Positions 26,901-34,251 of a stretch of 64,000 nt of DNA are shown one piece after another. Each line of letters opens with the position of its first letter. Position 1 is the first letter of the stretch. The notes beneath the pieces were generated by a model. It saw only the letters and a list, made by a program, of their open reading frames with translations, did not search any database and was not told the DNA's origin. The translations under genes and the position numbers were made by a program. Origin of the DNA: Ancistrus triradiatus (taxonomy: Eukaryota > Chordata > Actinopteri > Siluriformes > Loricariidae); contig JAJAGP010000433.1 in assembly GCA_025084515.1 (NCBI GenBank), positions 353,645 to 417,644 of the forward strand. Reading direction: 5' to 3'.

Positions 26901-29900
26901 TGATTGTCATCCCATTGATTGAAAACACCTGACTCTAATTTCACCTTCAAATTAACTGCTAATCCTAGAGGTTCACATACTTTTGCCACTCACTAATATG
27001 TAATATTCAATCATTTTCCTCAATAAATAAATGACCAAGTATAATATTTTTGTCTCATTTGTTTAACTGGGTTCTCTTTATCTACTTTTAGAACTTGTGT
27101 GGAAATCTGATGATGTTTTAGGTCATATTTATGCAGAAATTTAGAAAATTCTAAAGGGTTCACACACTTTCAAGCACCACTGTATTTTGTGGTGTTTGGT
27201 CTGCAAGTGTTCTTTTGGGAGGCTTTTCCTTAACCTACCTATGATAGTGTGTATAGTCCTTGCCTCCTGGCTCATAACAACATTTTCCTGATCCTCTTGT
27301 CCATCAGGGCTGGCATGGTGTAGTCTGAAGAAGTCCACCTCCATTTCTGGATTTTTCCAGTCCACCTGAATAGAGTCCTCTGTCTGACCAATCACCCGAA
27401 TGCCTTCGACACCAGATAAATCTGCACCATGAAGAAGGCTTGTCAGTGTTTCAAAGGCGTAATGATTCATAATTTGATATACTCAAACCATTAAAGTGAC
27501 ACTAATAAAATCTCAAGAAAATTTAGGAGCCCATTTCTCAGTGTTTTACAGGAAGCTGGCCACATTAAAGCTTCAAAGGCTCAGTACTTTATACCGACCA
27601 CATATGTTTGTTTTGCTTTCAACTGGGAAGAAGACATACAAAACATGTACTTTATATTTTACATTAGATATGTTTTATATCTGCACATTCTACTGTTGAA
27701 GTACTCGAATCTCAGGACCATAAATGAGCAGTCACGGTCTCGCTCTTGCCTCGGTATCGACTTCATTTGGACTCGGTTTTGTCTCGGTCTCAGGGTAAGG
27801 TGAACAGCCGAGTACAGTGTATCTGTCTGAGAAAATGTTAATTTTAAACAAAAATGTTTCTACCATTATTGAATATCAACAGTCCATTCAAACAGAATAA
27901 ATCAGTCCTAAATAAAATCTGCACTGATTAGCTAACAGGGAAAAACCTTACTGCTCTTCTCATTCAGTATCCAATCAATTAACACATTTATTTTGAATAG
28001 TCTGACGTTAAGTTTGCAAGTGTTCATTTTCACCTGCTTGGGCAAAAGTCTTTGTCTTGACTCGGCCTCGACTCTTTCGGTCTTGACTACAACTCTACTA
28101 CAGTGGGGCAAAAAAGTATTTAGTCAGCCACTGATTGTGCAAGTTCTCCTACTTAGAAAAATGAGAGAGGTCTGTAATTTACATCATAGGTACACTTCAA
28201 CTATGAGAGACAAAATGAGAAAAAAAATCCAGGAAATCACGTTGTAGGATTTTTAAAGAATTTAATTGTAAATTATGGTGGAACTCAATACTTTGTAACA
28301 TAACCTTTGTTGGCAATGACAGAACTCAAACATTTCCTGTAAGTCTTTACCAGGTTTGCACAAACTGTAGCTGGTATTTTAGTCCATTCCTCCATGCAGA
28401 TCTCCTCTAGAGCAGTGATGTTTTGGGGCAACACGGACTTTCATCTCCCTCCACAGATTTTCTATGGGGCTGAGGTCAGGAGACTTGCTAGGCCACTCCA
28501 GGACCTTGAAGTGCTTTTTATGGAGCCACTCCTTCGTTGCCCGAGCGGTGTGTTTGGGATCATTGTCATGCTGGAAGACCCAGCCACGTTCCATCTTCAA
28601 TGCTCTCACTGATGGAAGGAGGTTTTGGCTTAAAATCTCACAATACATGGCCCCGTTCAATCTTCCCTTAACACGGATCAGTCGTCCTGTCCCCTCTGCA
28701 GAAAAACATCCCCAAAGCATGATGTTTCCACCACCATGCTTCACAGTAGGTATGTTGTCCTTGGGATGCAACTCAGCATCCTTTTTCCTATAGTTGAGTT
28801 TTTACCAAAAAGTTCTATTTTGGTTTCATCTGACAACATGATATTCTCCTAATCCTCTTCTGGATCATCCATATACTCTCTGGCAAACTTCAGATGGGCC
28901 TGGACATGTACTGGCTTAAGCAGGGAGCACACCTGGCACTGCAGGTTCTGAGTCCCTCTTGGCGTAGTGTGTTACTGATGGTAGCCTTGTTTTGTTGGTC
29001 CCAGCTCTCTGCAGGTCATTCATCAGGTCTCTCCGTGTAGTTCTGGGATTTTTGCTCACCGTTCTCATGATCATTTTGACCCCACGGGATGAGATCTTGC
29101 ATGGAGTTCCAGATCAAGGGAGATTATCAATGGTCTTGTATGTCTTACAATTGCTCCCACAGTTGACTTATTCACACCAACCTGCTTGCCTATTGTAGAT
29201 TCACTCTTTCCAGCCTGGTGCAGGTCTGCAATTTTCTTCCTGGTGTCCTTCAACAGTTCTTTGGTCTTGACCATGGTTGAGTTTGGAGTCTGACTGTTTG
29301 AGGCTGCGGACAGGTGTCTTTTATACAGACAACGAGGTCAAACAGGTGCCATTAATACAGGTAATGAGTGGAGGACAGAAGAGATTCTTAAAGACAAAGT
29401 TACAAGTCTGTGAGAGCCAGAAATCTTGCTTGTTTGTGGGTGACCAAATACTTATTTTCCATCATGCTTTCCAATTAAATTCTTTAAAAATCCTACAATG
29501 TGATTTCCTGGATTTTTTCTCATTTTGTCTCTCATAAATGAAGTGTACCTATGATGAAAATTACAGACCTCTCTTTCTAAGTAGGAGAACTTGCACAATC
29601 AGTGACTGACTAAATACTTTTTGCCCCACTGTACATTCTTTAGGAAGTACATTATTATTGTATATTGCATGCTCCCTTAATCCAGATCAGGGTCATGGGA
29701 GGATAGGGCAGCACAGGGAACAAGGTGGGAAACAGCCATGGACAGGGCACCAGTCCATTGCAGGGCGCACACACGTGTTTAAAATGTGGGAAGAAACTGG
29801 ACTACCTGTAGGAAATGCACTTTGGGGAATAGGGGGATGCAAACTCCACACAGACAGCAGCCTGGCCTGGAACTTTAACTCAGCTCTCTGTAGCGATGTG

Positions 29901-32900
29901 GTGACAATGCTAACGACTGTGCCACCCTATCTAATGTTAAGCTACACTGTTATGGTATTCATACTGCTGAATTAAGAAAATGCAATGCAGTTCATAAATG
30001 TAGGTGCAATTACCTGTCTTGGCCGTGATGTGATCTGATTCACTGCTGATATCTTTGATGACAGCATACACTTGTACAATATAGGTCACACCTGGTTTAA
30101 GGCCTGTGATCAAGTAGGAGTTTTCAGTGTTGGGAACCTGAATCTTCTGCATTGCTCCTTCATTTTCATAAGGGTAGTAGGAGAGCATGTAGTACTCGGC
30201 CCCCTTTACATGTTCCCACCCCACCAGCAGGGATACATCAGTCACTTTGATCACATGGAGCCCTTTTGGGTTAAGCACTGAGGAGGCACAAACAGAGTTT
30301 ATTCACAGACTTAATAAATCACAGACTAAGTAGTTACGACTGTTTTGAATTACTGTAGTTTTGATTCGATTCATATTTCCTCCATTTCACTCCATGCCAT
30401 ACCATATAAACTATTTTAGTTCATTAAACACATGCAATTTTACTAAATGTCTTGTACAGGGATGTAGTTTGTGCTAATTAATGTTCTACACTGAACTGAC
30501 TGTCTACTGCTCAATTTATGGGCCTCTATGTTGCCTCCTTTTTTCCATACTTGTTGTCTATCTTATCTTAATTAGGCATACTTCTGAACATGTGGTGTGC
30601 AAAACGCATGTGTTAGCAGTCAGGGCAGTGATAATGTACAGATATACTGTATGTCTATACTGTGTACAGTAAAGTTTCCACTGATTAGCAACCAGCTGAC
30701 AGGATATAGCAATAAATTCATTGAAATAAAAATGGAAATGGAAATATAAGCAAGTGGGAAGGAGGAGCCCCAAATGGATGTTTAGAAGACCACATTAACC
30801 AAGAAAAATGCACGGCAGGTTTTGACATTTCCACATGGGAAAGGGTCAGAAAGTCAATGTTTTCCTTCACTTTAGAGCCTATCCATTCAGTGGCTGTTAA
30901 TATTCCTGCTGCTCTCCAGGCCCTGCCAGTAACAATTTCACTGTAAAATAATAACCCACAAAAGGCCTGTGGTATAAATAAATTAGCGTTTAATGACTAT
31001 GCAGAAAGCATAAGCACTAGAAAATGTGTGTTCCGTTTGATTAATATGAAGAAAAGCACATTCTGATAAGTGAACATTATATTAAAATGCCTGCTTTTTA
31101 TTTTAGTTATCAAACAAACATGATTTGAGAAAAGAATGTCTTTTAAACTATGCCCTGTTTCAGACCACCTGCTTTTAGACTAAAATAAATCGCATTAGTG
31201 TACCTCCAGCTATCTTAAGCACAATAAACTATTTGGGTTTAAGTCTGGTCTTGTTCATGAAAATAACACCTCAAACCAGGATAGTTGTGTAGTAAGCCTG
31301 CACATCTGTATGCTTCTGATCTGCAGCAGTAAATCCAGCCAAATCACTGAAGTTCTCAGTTGATTCATTGATGATGTTTAATCCCGCTGTTGATGAGAGG
31401 ACTTAATTTAATTAATTCTTACCCCCAGGTGCCCATGCATAAGCCATCTTTATAAGATAACTCCCTGCTGACATGAAATGGGTTTATCACCCGTAGGTCC
31501 CCTGAGTATTTCCATAAATATGTGTACTATAAATACTAATTTTGAAATCATGTACCCCATAAATCCTCTTGAAGCAGGCTGATGAGGGAGAATAGACAAC
31601 TGCTTGGCTGTAGGTTTGGGTTTCTTGGCATGGTGGTATAAAGAATAAAATAATGTGAATTGTGCTTCAACAGTACAGGTTAACAAAACCACTGACAGAT
31701 GATGGACATTTTAAATCATTAGATACTATTCCCACTTTAATTAGTGTCAAGACTGTGAAAAGGTGATTGCATTAAGAAAGATCCACATGCTTACCCTTTT
31801 CTCAATTACACATAATTACACTGGTTTATCATTATTACCGAGAAGCGAGACAATAAATTCTACCCTACAGCTCATGCCATTCCAAACATACCAGGATAAT
31901 AAATCCCTGTAGACCATGAGGCACTCCATGCACATGAAGAGAAAGTGCCAGACAAATAAAGCTATGTGTTGAGAAGACATACAGAAATCTACTACTAAGT
32001 GCTGATAAGTGCTGGTTTTGATATTCCCAGAGTAATCATTTTGCACAATAACATACTTTTGAAGTGTTCACACTTGCATTGTGATTATATTAGATTAAGG
32101 GAAAGCTACATTCTGGCAACAGATGCAAGATGGAACGTATTCTCACAATCTAAGATAACCGAAGGAACGGAAAGATGTATTTATTGTTGTTGTTGTTGTT
32201 TGATATATACTTTCAGCTGTTGTGAAAAGCACAAGTCTGAAAGAGACCCATGCTAAATTTCTTAAAAATATTAAATACGTACACTCTCTTTAATGAACTA
32301 TCTCTGGTTTTCTTTCAGTCTTCTCATACTTCTTTCACTTTTTTTTAACCATGCCTATTCTGATCAGGCTCACTGGGAGGTTCCTTTTCTCTAGAAATCT
32401 TGTGTATGAATGTGTAAGTGCCTTATGATGGATTGGCGCCCTGTCTAGGGTTGTTCCTGTCTTGTGCTCTGTGTTGCCAGGTATGCACTTTTCCATGACT
32501 AGGATTAAGTCTATAAGAAAATTAATGAATTAATTAATGAATGAATTAGTTAATATACTGCTCATAAGTCTGTGGCATCTTAAGTGCCACTTTATTATAT
32601 TACTTTTTGGTGTATCACGATAGTGTATGATTTATATCTGGCTAGTGAGAAAGAAAACAAAAGATATTCAAGTATCAATCTGAAGACAATTCTGAGGCAA
32701 ACCTTACCTGTGGAGCAGTCATGTCCGAAAAAGCCTTCATCACAAAGACACTGCCCGTCAACACAGCGGCCATTCTTATTGCACTCACTGGGGCAGAGCT
32801 GTACATCACAGGTGTCTCCAGTGAAGCCCTCAAAGCACACACACTTGCCATCCACGCAGTGACCTTTATCGTTGCAGTCATCGGGGCACATCAGAAGGCC

Positions 32901-34248
32901 ACAGTCATGGCCCGTGTAGCCGGCATGACAGACACATTTTCCATCCACACAGTATCCATTATCATTACAGTCATCAGGACAAGTTGAGATGGAGCATTCG
33001 GGCCCTCCCCAGCCTGCATCACATTTGCAGCTGCAGGTGCCTTGCTGGTAGACTCCATGTCCACTGCAGCTTGGGTCCCCACCTGGTAAAATGCAGGTCA
33101 ATGTGATCACCAGATCAACTTGCAGCTGCTTCCTGCCTTGCTACTTGCATTAGGTCACCTGGCATTTCTAAAGTGCCCCAGTGTGAGTGAGTGAGTGATT
33201 TGGTTTGGTTTCCATCTTGTGGGAGCGAACCTTAATTTCCTTAGCAGTTATGGAATGTGAGTTGAGTGATGTAATGCAGTGACCAATCCTCTTTACTCAC
33301 CAATATTACATTTACATGTAATCATTTGGCAGGTGTTCGTATCCAGAGCACCTTACAAAATGTGTAAATCGTTGAAGGAGCCACAATTCAAGGACTCAGT
33401 GATCTATAAGTATTCAATGGTTTTCCAACAGACTAGAAACGAATGCTACTCAGAGACTAACAAGCTCATTCTAAGTTTGACACCAGGGGCACATATAACA
33501 AAAATAAACACTAACGGCTTGAAAGTAAAGTTAACAAAAATTTTTATAAAGAGCAAATGAGCTACAACAAAAGTGCAGAGGATAGAGCAGGCATTATCCA
33601 AGGTATTTTTAAAGATATGAGCCTTCGGACGTCTTTAGAAAGAAGATAGATATTGGCCATTCTTTACACCCTGAAGCTGAAGACTTGAGCTGGTATACAA
33701 ATGTGTAGTTCTGAATCAGATGTGTAATGTGTATTTTTAAATCAGTAGTACAAGACAAAACCTTGATCTGAAACAATGTAAGACCATTAGGCCATTAATT
33801 AACTAATGTGTAATCAGTTACTTCATGTGCGCTTACTGTTGAACATGTTCTCCTCAATTAATTGTACTGTCATAATACCTGTGCTTCTTTTACAGCAGCC
33901 TTGAGCACATTGGGACTTCAGGTAGGTAACCTCCTCTTCCAACCCGTTGACACGGTACAGCAGAGCCTTGAACTCTTCTGAATCAGCACAGCTGCAGCTG
34001 GATGATGAAAGTCTAATGTTGTGTTTGAAGACAATGTCATTTTCTCTGCCCAATGTTATGACCTGGCCATCCGATGCCTGGTCCTGGGAAAGTAGACCTG
34101 CCTGCGAGTCCTGCTGACAACCAGATTCAATCTTGTACATGTGGCTAAATGTGATTCCTTTCTGCGATTCCTCTGCCTGGGTAACACAGGAGACTGTACC
34201 CTGTATTGCAAAGAGGAGCAGCAGCAGCAAATGTAGCCTAGGAAGCAT
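2845..34248 (-). CDS. tnn: Tenascin-W, whole coding span (15 coding exons)
   Basis: Secreted extracellular-matrix glycoprotein. Fifteen exons with GT-AG borders join in phase to 3045 coding bases, 1014 residues. Order: signal peptide and oligomerisation region (about 1-123), 3.5 EGF repeats (124-248), six FN3 domains (249-336, 337-427, 428-515, 516-603, 604-691, 692-781), fibrinogen-like domain (782-1014). Tenascin-W has 3.5 EGF repeats in one exon, whereas tenascin-R has 4.5 and tenascin-C many more, so the count decides the paralogue; the fish gene is also called tnw. Family members modulate cell adhesion and bind integrins; I see no RGD in the assigned exons. All FN3 units start and end in phase 1, which allows exon gain and loss. 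The exons contain no stops or shifts, so the gene looks functional. Alternative exons cannot be excluded. Confidence 0.88.
2968..3739 (-). other. tnn intron, no recognised element
   Basis: Intron between the last two coding exons. No mobile element or conserved block was recognised; open frames here show no family resemblance. Confidence 0.6.
3740..3903 (-). CDS. tnn: tnn exon: fibrinogen-like domain, part 4
   Basis: A 164-base exon, phase 1 to 0. It contains the Asp-rich calcium-site stretch (FTTVDSDNDI) and the second Cys pair in GNCALTHHGAWWYQNCHLAN, followed by LNGKFGDNRHSM. These are the signature residues of the fibrinogen-like fold. Confidence 0.9.
3997..4161 (-). CDS. tnn: tnn exon: fibrinogen-like domain, part 3
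   Basis: A 165-base exon, phase 1-1. It codes LEKIYELTNTPTKYEVRFDL, then GEERAYAVYDNFKVG and FKLTVGNYSGNAG, matching the middle of fibrinogen-like domains. The acceptor is ...tgttgtccag and the donor gtaggactg. Confidence 0.88.
4292..5854 (+). mobile_element. Tc1-like transposon family A, copy 1
   Basis: Bounded by TA dinucleotides with terminal inverted repeats of roughly 200 bases starting cagtggtgcttgaaagtttg. Each end also carries an internal repeat (aatgagacaaaaatattatacttgg), the IR/DR arrangement to which Tc1 transposases bind. It lies in a tnn intron inside the fibrinogen-like domain, antisense to the gene. Four more copies of this family are in the window. Confidence 0.9.
4635..5635 (+). 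pseudogene. Broken Tc1 family transposase (family A, copy 1)
   Basis: Begins MARTKEISE, with paired-type helix-turn-helix residues (STVRQIVYKKRNFKTI), then catalytic-domain phrases (GYWKNVLCMDGTKIELFG, GGSIMVWACFAASGPG). Compared with the other copies it has a 9-base loss after residue 9, a frameshift near 4835, a small loss near 4905, a stop near 5247 and further stops in the region coding the last catalytic Glu. It cannot make a transposase. Confidence 0.88.
6025..6121 (-). CDS. tnn: tnn exon: fibrinogen-like domain, part 2
   Basis: A 97-base exon, phase 0 to 1. It codes VFQRRLNGKLDFRRGWRQYI and QGFGELTDEFWLG, the canonical GGGW-(I/T)V-QRR ... F.R.W..Y..GFG ... EFWLG stretch. The following intron holds Tc1 family A copy 1. 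Confidence 0.88.
6240..6391 (-). CDS. tnn: tnn exon: fibrinogen-like domain, part 1
   Basis: A 152-base exon, phase 1 to 0. It begins VGNTFPFPMDCTQI and continues NGVYTIYVANNRSKPIEVYC then DMITDGGGWI, the conserved start of a fibrinogen C-terminal domain with its first disulphide Cys pair. The donor is gtaagttaa. Confidence 0.88.
6440..7260 (-). mobile_element. Tc1-like family C, deletion copy
   Basis: Starts like the family terminus (acagtatggaaaatacaaataaaa) and ends at cccaatttttttggactgtattg. The interior matches the reverse complement of the family's transposase region (for example ttgccattccttcacatgaaac, gcattgtcttgtaaacaatg). It is shorter than the copy at 41848 and has no usable frame. 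Confidence 0.7.
7685..8283 (-). mobile_element. Candidate solo LTR
   Basis: A strongly strand-biased, purine-rich block on the plus strand. The minus strand begins TGTCAGGATAATGGGC at 8283 and carries a TATA box (tatatata, about 8195-8202) near that end, as an LTR would. No coding remnant, matching second LTR or target-site duplication was found, and the left edge is uncertain. Confidence 0.4.
8284..9059 (-). other. tnn intron, no recognised element
   Basis: AT-rich intron between FN3 domain 6 and the fibrinogen-like domain. I recognise nothing in it. Confidence 0.5.
9060..9790 (+). pseudogene. Ancient Tc1-like transposase remnant (family F)
   Basis: Collinear, heavily mutated match to a common fish Tc1/mariner transposase gene: gtgaagagaattacatgggg, acaagcctaagatggccatgtgcaatgtc, gatggtttgggcttgtgtcc, tccagtgaaaggaaagctatgcaatgc, gacttgacctcaacccaacc, and the end atgaaaatcctttccagaagcgtagaag. 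Many stops and shifts; long inactive. Confidence 0.6.
9956..10094 (-). CDS. tnn: tnn exon: FN3 domain 6, second part
   Basis: A 139-base exon, phase 0 to 1. It codes AVEKKLPAGDITFSLSGLDI followed by GKKYVVTLIAYRGSKMSK, the C-terminal half of the last FN3 domain. A family A Tc1 copy (10409-11884) lies in the intron that splits this domain. Confidence 0.84.
10409..11884 (+). mobile_element. Tc1-like transposon family A, copy 2
   Basis: TA-flanked, with terminal repeats cagtggtccttaaaagtttg and caagtacaactg. It sits in the intron splitting FN3 domain 6 of tnn. About 90 bases shorter than copy 1; the linker between the DNA-binding and catalytic regions (around 11030) has been lost. Confidence 0.9.
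10757..11663 (+). pseudogene. Broken Tc1 family transposase (family A, copy 2)
   Basis: Starts MARTKEISEDLRKRVVDAHQ and is open for 88 codons to about 11008. It then shifts, loses roughly 90 bases near 11035, and has a TGA near 11146 in place of the Trp of the YVWRKEN motif. A second open piece (11194-11496) holds ELYQRILKENVRTSVHELN and the second catalytic Asp (VMQQDNNPKHTS). The last part, with the catalytic Glu, is out of frame. Confidence 0.85.
12062..12192 (-). CDS. tnn: tnn exon: FN3 domain 6, first part
   Basis: A 131-base exon, phase 1 to 0. It encodes IDAPKNLQAVDVLMESSSLT followed by WEAPQAHIEGYTLSYRPEDG, the N-terminal half of an FN3 domain with its core Trp. The acceptor is ...ggttttcag and the donor gtatagaaa. 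It has no long open frame of its own but is clear by motif and splice phase. Confidence 0.85.
12568..12831 (-). CDS. tnn: tnn exon: FN3 domain 5
   Basis: A 264-base, phase 1-1 exon, the sister of domain 4. Landmarks: APTNLLAREVTENSAVVLWD, VQADIDGYVLSYSTSG and TALRPGVVYTVYVQAIKG. The acceptor sits in ...ctttttag and the donor is gttgtgtt. Differences from domain 4 concentrate in the C-C' loop and at the C-terminal end. Confidence 0.88.
12832..13628 (-). other. tnn intron between duplicated FN3 exons
   Basis: The first about 45 bases next to the domain 5 acceptor match the intron next to the domain 4 acceptor (ctaaaaagccat.ttcacaacaggttaa). The remainder is AT-rich with no recognised repeat. 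Confidence 0.6.
13629..13892 (-). CDS. tnn: tnn exon: FN3 domain 4
   Basis: A 264-base, phase 1-1 exon. Landmarks: APTNLLAREVAENSARVSWE, VQADIDGYVLSYSSSDG and TALRPGVVYTVYVWAIKG. It is about four fifths identical in protein to domain 5, and the first roughly 45 intron bases upstream of the two acceptors are also nearly the same, so the two arose by tandem duplication of about 1.06 kb. Confidence 0.88.
14813..14905 (-). pseudogene. Decayed FN3 exon remnant of tnn
   Basis: In the intron between FN3 domains 3 and 4, the minus strand still reads a fragment like GADRISYYFTNLRPEVDYTV followed by YIWAS. This aligns with the VGADTTTYSLTALRPGVVYTVYVWAI stretch split between adjacent exons' F to G strands. 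No 5' half of a domain, acceptor or donor is recognisable, so it is an exon relic and not an alternative exon. It implies the ancestral gene had one more FN3 domain here. Confidence 0.65.
15905..16140. repeat. Short copy of the 45290-46005 repeat family
   Basis: Begins with a Tc1-like terminus (acagtactgtgcaaaagtcttaggc) and continues with gtagttctacaattacaggctgtagtcc and gtggtcctgtggggtcctgaccattagagaac, all found in the larger copy. It lies in the intron between FN3 domains 3 and 4. Confidence 0.55.
16580..16843 (-). CDS. tnn: tnn exon: FN3 domain 3
   Basis: A 264-base, phase 1-1 exon. Landmarks: SATVTWEKVRAEIDGY, ILKYTSADG, and FNSLKPGVRYTFTIWGYKG. The acceptor is ...tctcctatag and the donor gtaatctg. 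The open frame runs past both splice sites, but the flanks have no FN3 character. Confidence 0.88.
17071..17135 (+). repeat. Degenerate SINE tail
   Basis: Reads ttgtaagaccctctggacaatggcatctgctagatgcc, a mutated form of the tail seen in the SINE at 36604, then a short (tagatg)n run. No tRNA-like head is present. Confidence 0.5.
17866..18960. mobile_element. Candidate nonautonomous element with strong hairpin
   Basis: Starts near a strong hairpin: arms 17887-17910 and 17943-17966 (tgctttaacgtgagatattggcag against ctgccaatatctcactttaaagca), with an inner stem gtaggc/gcctac. It is followed by about 1 kb of less AT-rich sequence unlike the flanking intron, ending near aactaactgtggtataataa. No transposase was seen. 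The outer limits and the unity of the block are inference. Confidence 0.35.
19780..19869 (-). CDS. tnn: tnn exon: FN3 domain 2, second part
   Basis: A 90-base exon carrying the C-terminal beta strands of FN3 domain 2 (GLNPGTEYQITVQAIKGSSM ...). The acceptor ...tttttacag and donor gttagcttt fit, and the phase matches both neighbours. It is too short to show as a long open frame, but the L.PG..Y motif is clear. Together with the exon at 27239 it makes a 91-residue domain. Confidence 0.85.
20421..20492 (+). repeat. SINE head, left part of a SINE split by the gypsy element
   Basis: Reads gtggcacaatggttaag ... agtggttaagatactgggtta ... atgttgaagtcc, a tRNA-like head with A-box and the first part of the B-box. 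The B-box is completed (agtcccagcac) on the other side of the retrotransposon at 25300, showing that the SINE was there first. Confidence 0.65.
20493..20764 (-). repeat. 3' LTR of gypsy element
   Basis: Second, almost identical LTR. The internal sequence next to it on the minus strand, cttcggggagtac, is the probable polypurine tract. Confidence 0.9.
20830..24059 (-). pseudogene. pol of gypsy element with several stops and shifts
   Basis: In order: protease with DSG (TAMIDSGAQGNF, about 23950); reverse transcriptase with YLDD (FLLVYLDDILIYSP, about 22990); RNase H (MDASSVGVGVVLSQ, about 22560); integrase zinc finger (HPGETRTYQLLAARYWW with CSICAQC, about 21970) and DDE core (HIAIDFITDL, SDRGPQFTS, HPESNGQCERS); chromodomain (LQYLVDWEGYGPEEHS, about 20860). 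In-frame stops lie at about 23866, 22819, 22311, 21849 and 21174, with a frameshift near 22590 and another after the chromodomain's EEHS. Long open frames in other phases here are shadows. Confidence 0.88.
24060..25004 (-). pseudogene. gag of gypsy element (frameshifted)
   Basis: ATG at 25004, only 15 bases from the LTR. It reads METAATGSDHALAPAVEQQL, a coiled-coil-like start, then a Pro/Ser linker and the capsid-like part (IALPEKYGGDPDRCEGFLMQ). Near 24520 the frame shifts; the rest (LEFHTLAAQSGWNTSALLSA ... RPDLRRELAG) continues in another frame and ends with a CX2CX4HX4C zinc knuckle (CCYCCSERHRRPDC). Confidence 0.85.
25009..25017 (-). promoter_or_regulatory. Self-priming type primer-binding site of gypsy element
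   Basis: Two bases inside the 5' LTR edge the minus strand reads TGAATCGGC, exactly complementary to GCCGATTCA, which starts about 30 bases after the LTR TATA box. Tf1 and sushi elements prime reverse transcription with the 5' end of their own RNA in this way. Confidence 0.65.
25020..25299 (-). repeat. 5' LTR of gypsy element
   Basis: On the minus strand a TATA-like box (ctatttaagc) lies about 30 bases before gccgattca (25151-25159), the likely transcript start. It differs from the 3' LTR by four substitutions and an 8-base length difference near its end. Confidence 0.9.
25300..25404 (+). repeat. SINE tail, right part of the split SINE
   Basis: After the target duplication it reads agtcccagcactgtaaactg and ends in a mutated SINE tail (tctaagtcactctagacaagggtatctgataaat). 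Confidence 0.6.
25658..27184 (-). mobile_element. Tc1-like transposon family A, copy 3
   Basis: TA-flanked with the family termini (cagtggtgcttgaaagtttg and caagcaccactg). Its transposase runs on the minus strand, the same direction as tnn and opposite to the other four family A copies. The right end is 54 bases from the FN3 domain 2 exon. Confidence 0.9.
25880..26842 (-). pseudogene. Broken Tc1 family transposase (family A, copy 3)
   Basis: The start is damaged: the ATG context now reads attatcacatgaacaaagg. A 123-codon piece (26741-26370) keeps YKWRKFKTIVTKSGRPTKIT, KSTIRRTLNNNGVHG and GYWKNVLWTDEIKIQLFG with the first catalytic Asp. Later, a stop interrupts the YVWRKEN region and the second half is out of frame. 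Confidence 0.85.
27239..27421 (-). CDS. tnn: tnn exon: FN3 domain 2, first part
   Basis: A 183-base exon coding the N-terminal two thirds of an FN3 domain (core Trp in IQVDWKNPEMEVDFF, ending at EARTIHTII). The donor is gtaggttaag. The rest of the domain is in the exon at 19780, more than 7 kb away. A family A Tc1 element ends only 54 bases from this exon's donor side. Confidence 0.85.
27705..28098. repeat. Dispersed repeat rich in tcggtctc/tcgactcgg
   Basis: Carries repeated phrases (cacggtctcgctcttgcctcgg, actcggttttgtctcggtctc, cttgactcggcctcgactc, tcggtcttgactacaactct) typical of a common fish repeat. Tc1 family B inserted at a TA in its end. Confidence 0.45.
28099..29633 (-). mobile_element. 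Tc1-like transposon family B
   Basis: TA-flanked. Terminal inverted repeats read cagtggggcaaaaaagtatttagtcagcc and, inverted at the other end, tgactgactaaatactttttgccccactg; internal repeats (caagttctcctacttag) lie near both ends. It is in the tnn intron between FN3 domains 1 and 2. Confidence 0.9.
28285..29274 (-). pseudogene. Broken Tc1 family transposase (family B)
   Basis: Begins MVKTKELLKDTRKKIADLHQ with a helix-turn-helix (STIGKQVGVNKSTVGAIV). The middle is frameshifted. A 130-codon piece (28771-28379) retains the last two catalytic residues in DD34E spacing: QHDNDPKHTARATKEW for Asp and SPDLSPIENLW for Glu. This is the best preserved catalytic core in the window, but the gene is not continuous. 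Confidence 0.87.
29660..29935. repeat. Interspersed fish repeat (726-1075 family)
   Basis: Phrases cagggtcatgggagg, gacagggcaccagtccattgcagggcgcacac, gatgcaaactccacacagacag and gctaacgactgtgccacc in the expected order. It lies directly beside Tc1 family B. Confidence 0.6.
30014..30277 (-). CDS. tnn: tnn exon: FN3 domain 1
   Basis: A 264-base exon (88 codons), phase 1 to 1, acceptor after ...cctcctcag and donor gtaattgc. FN3 landmarks are present: a core Trp (LLVGWEHVKGAEYY), paired Tyr (YYMLSYYP) and the C-terminal L.PG..Y motif (ITGLKPGVTYIVQVYAV). Confidence 0.88.
30278..32707 (-). other. tnn intron between EGF and FN3 exons
   Basis: About 2.4 kb of AT-rich intron. A short fish-repeat fragment is at 32360-32480 (cttatgatggattggcgccctgtctaggg) and a (ttg)n run near 32180. 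Otherwise nothing recognised. Confidence 0.6.
32708..33082 (-). CDS. tnn: tnn exon: 3.5 EGF-like repeats
   Basis: A 375-base exon, phase 1 to 1. It encodes one partial repeat (SCSGHGVYQQGTCSCKCDAGW) and three complete tenascin-type EGF repeats, each of form CP.(D/E)CN..G.CVDG.C.C..G(Y/F).G..C with six Cys. The three full repeats are highly alike. Single-exon coding of 3.5 repeats is the feature that identifies tenascin-W. Antisense open frames here (32721-32987) are shadows. Confidence 0.9.
33083..33878 (-). other. tnn intron, no recognised element
   Basis: Intron between the first coding exon and the EGF exon. A short cattacattt run occurs near 33305; nothing else recognised. Confidence 0.55.
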
Positions 34249-34251
34249 GGC
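33879..34251 (-). CDS. tnn: tnn exon: start codon, signal peptide, oligomerisation region
   Basis: First coding exon. The acceptor ...ttttgcag lies three bases before the ATG at 34248, so at least one noncoding exon lies upstream. A Leu-rich signal peptide (MLPRLHLLLLLLFAIQG) is followed by about 70 linker residues, a Cys cluster (SSCSCADSEEF) and heptad-like sequence (residues FKALLYRVNGLEEEVTYLK) ending in Cys residues (SQCAQGCCK). In tenascins this region forms coiled-coil trimers that Cys residues link into hexamers. The donor is at 33878/33877, phase 1. An upstream in-frame ATG at 34266 would lie in the intron. Confidence 0.88.

Noticed and set aside
32721..32987. 88-codon plus-strand frame
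   Set aside because: Antisense shadow of the EGF exon.
2845..34248. Assignment as tenascin-R or tenascin-C
   Set aside because: Those have 4.5 and many more EGF repeats; here one exon holds 3.5.
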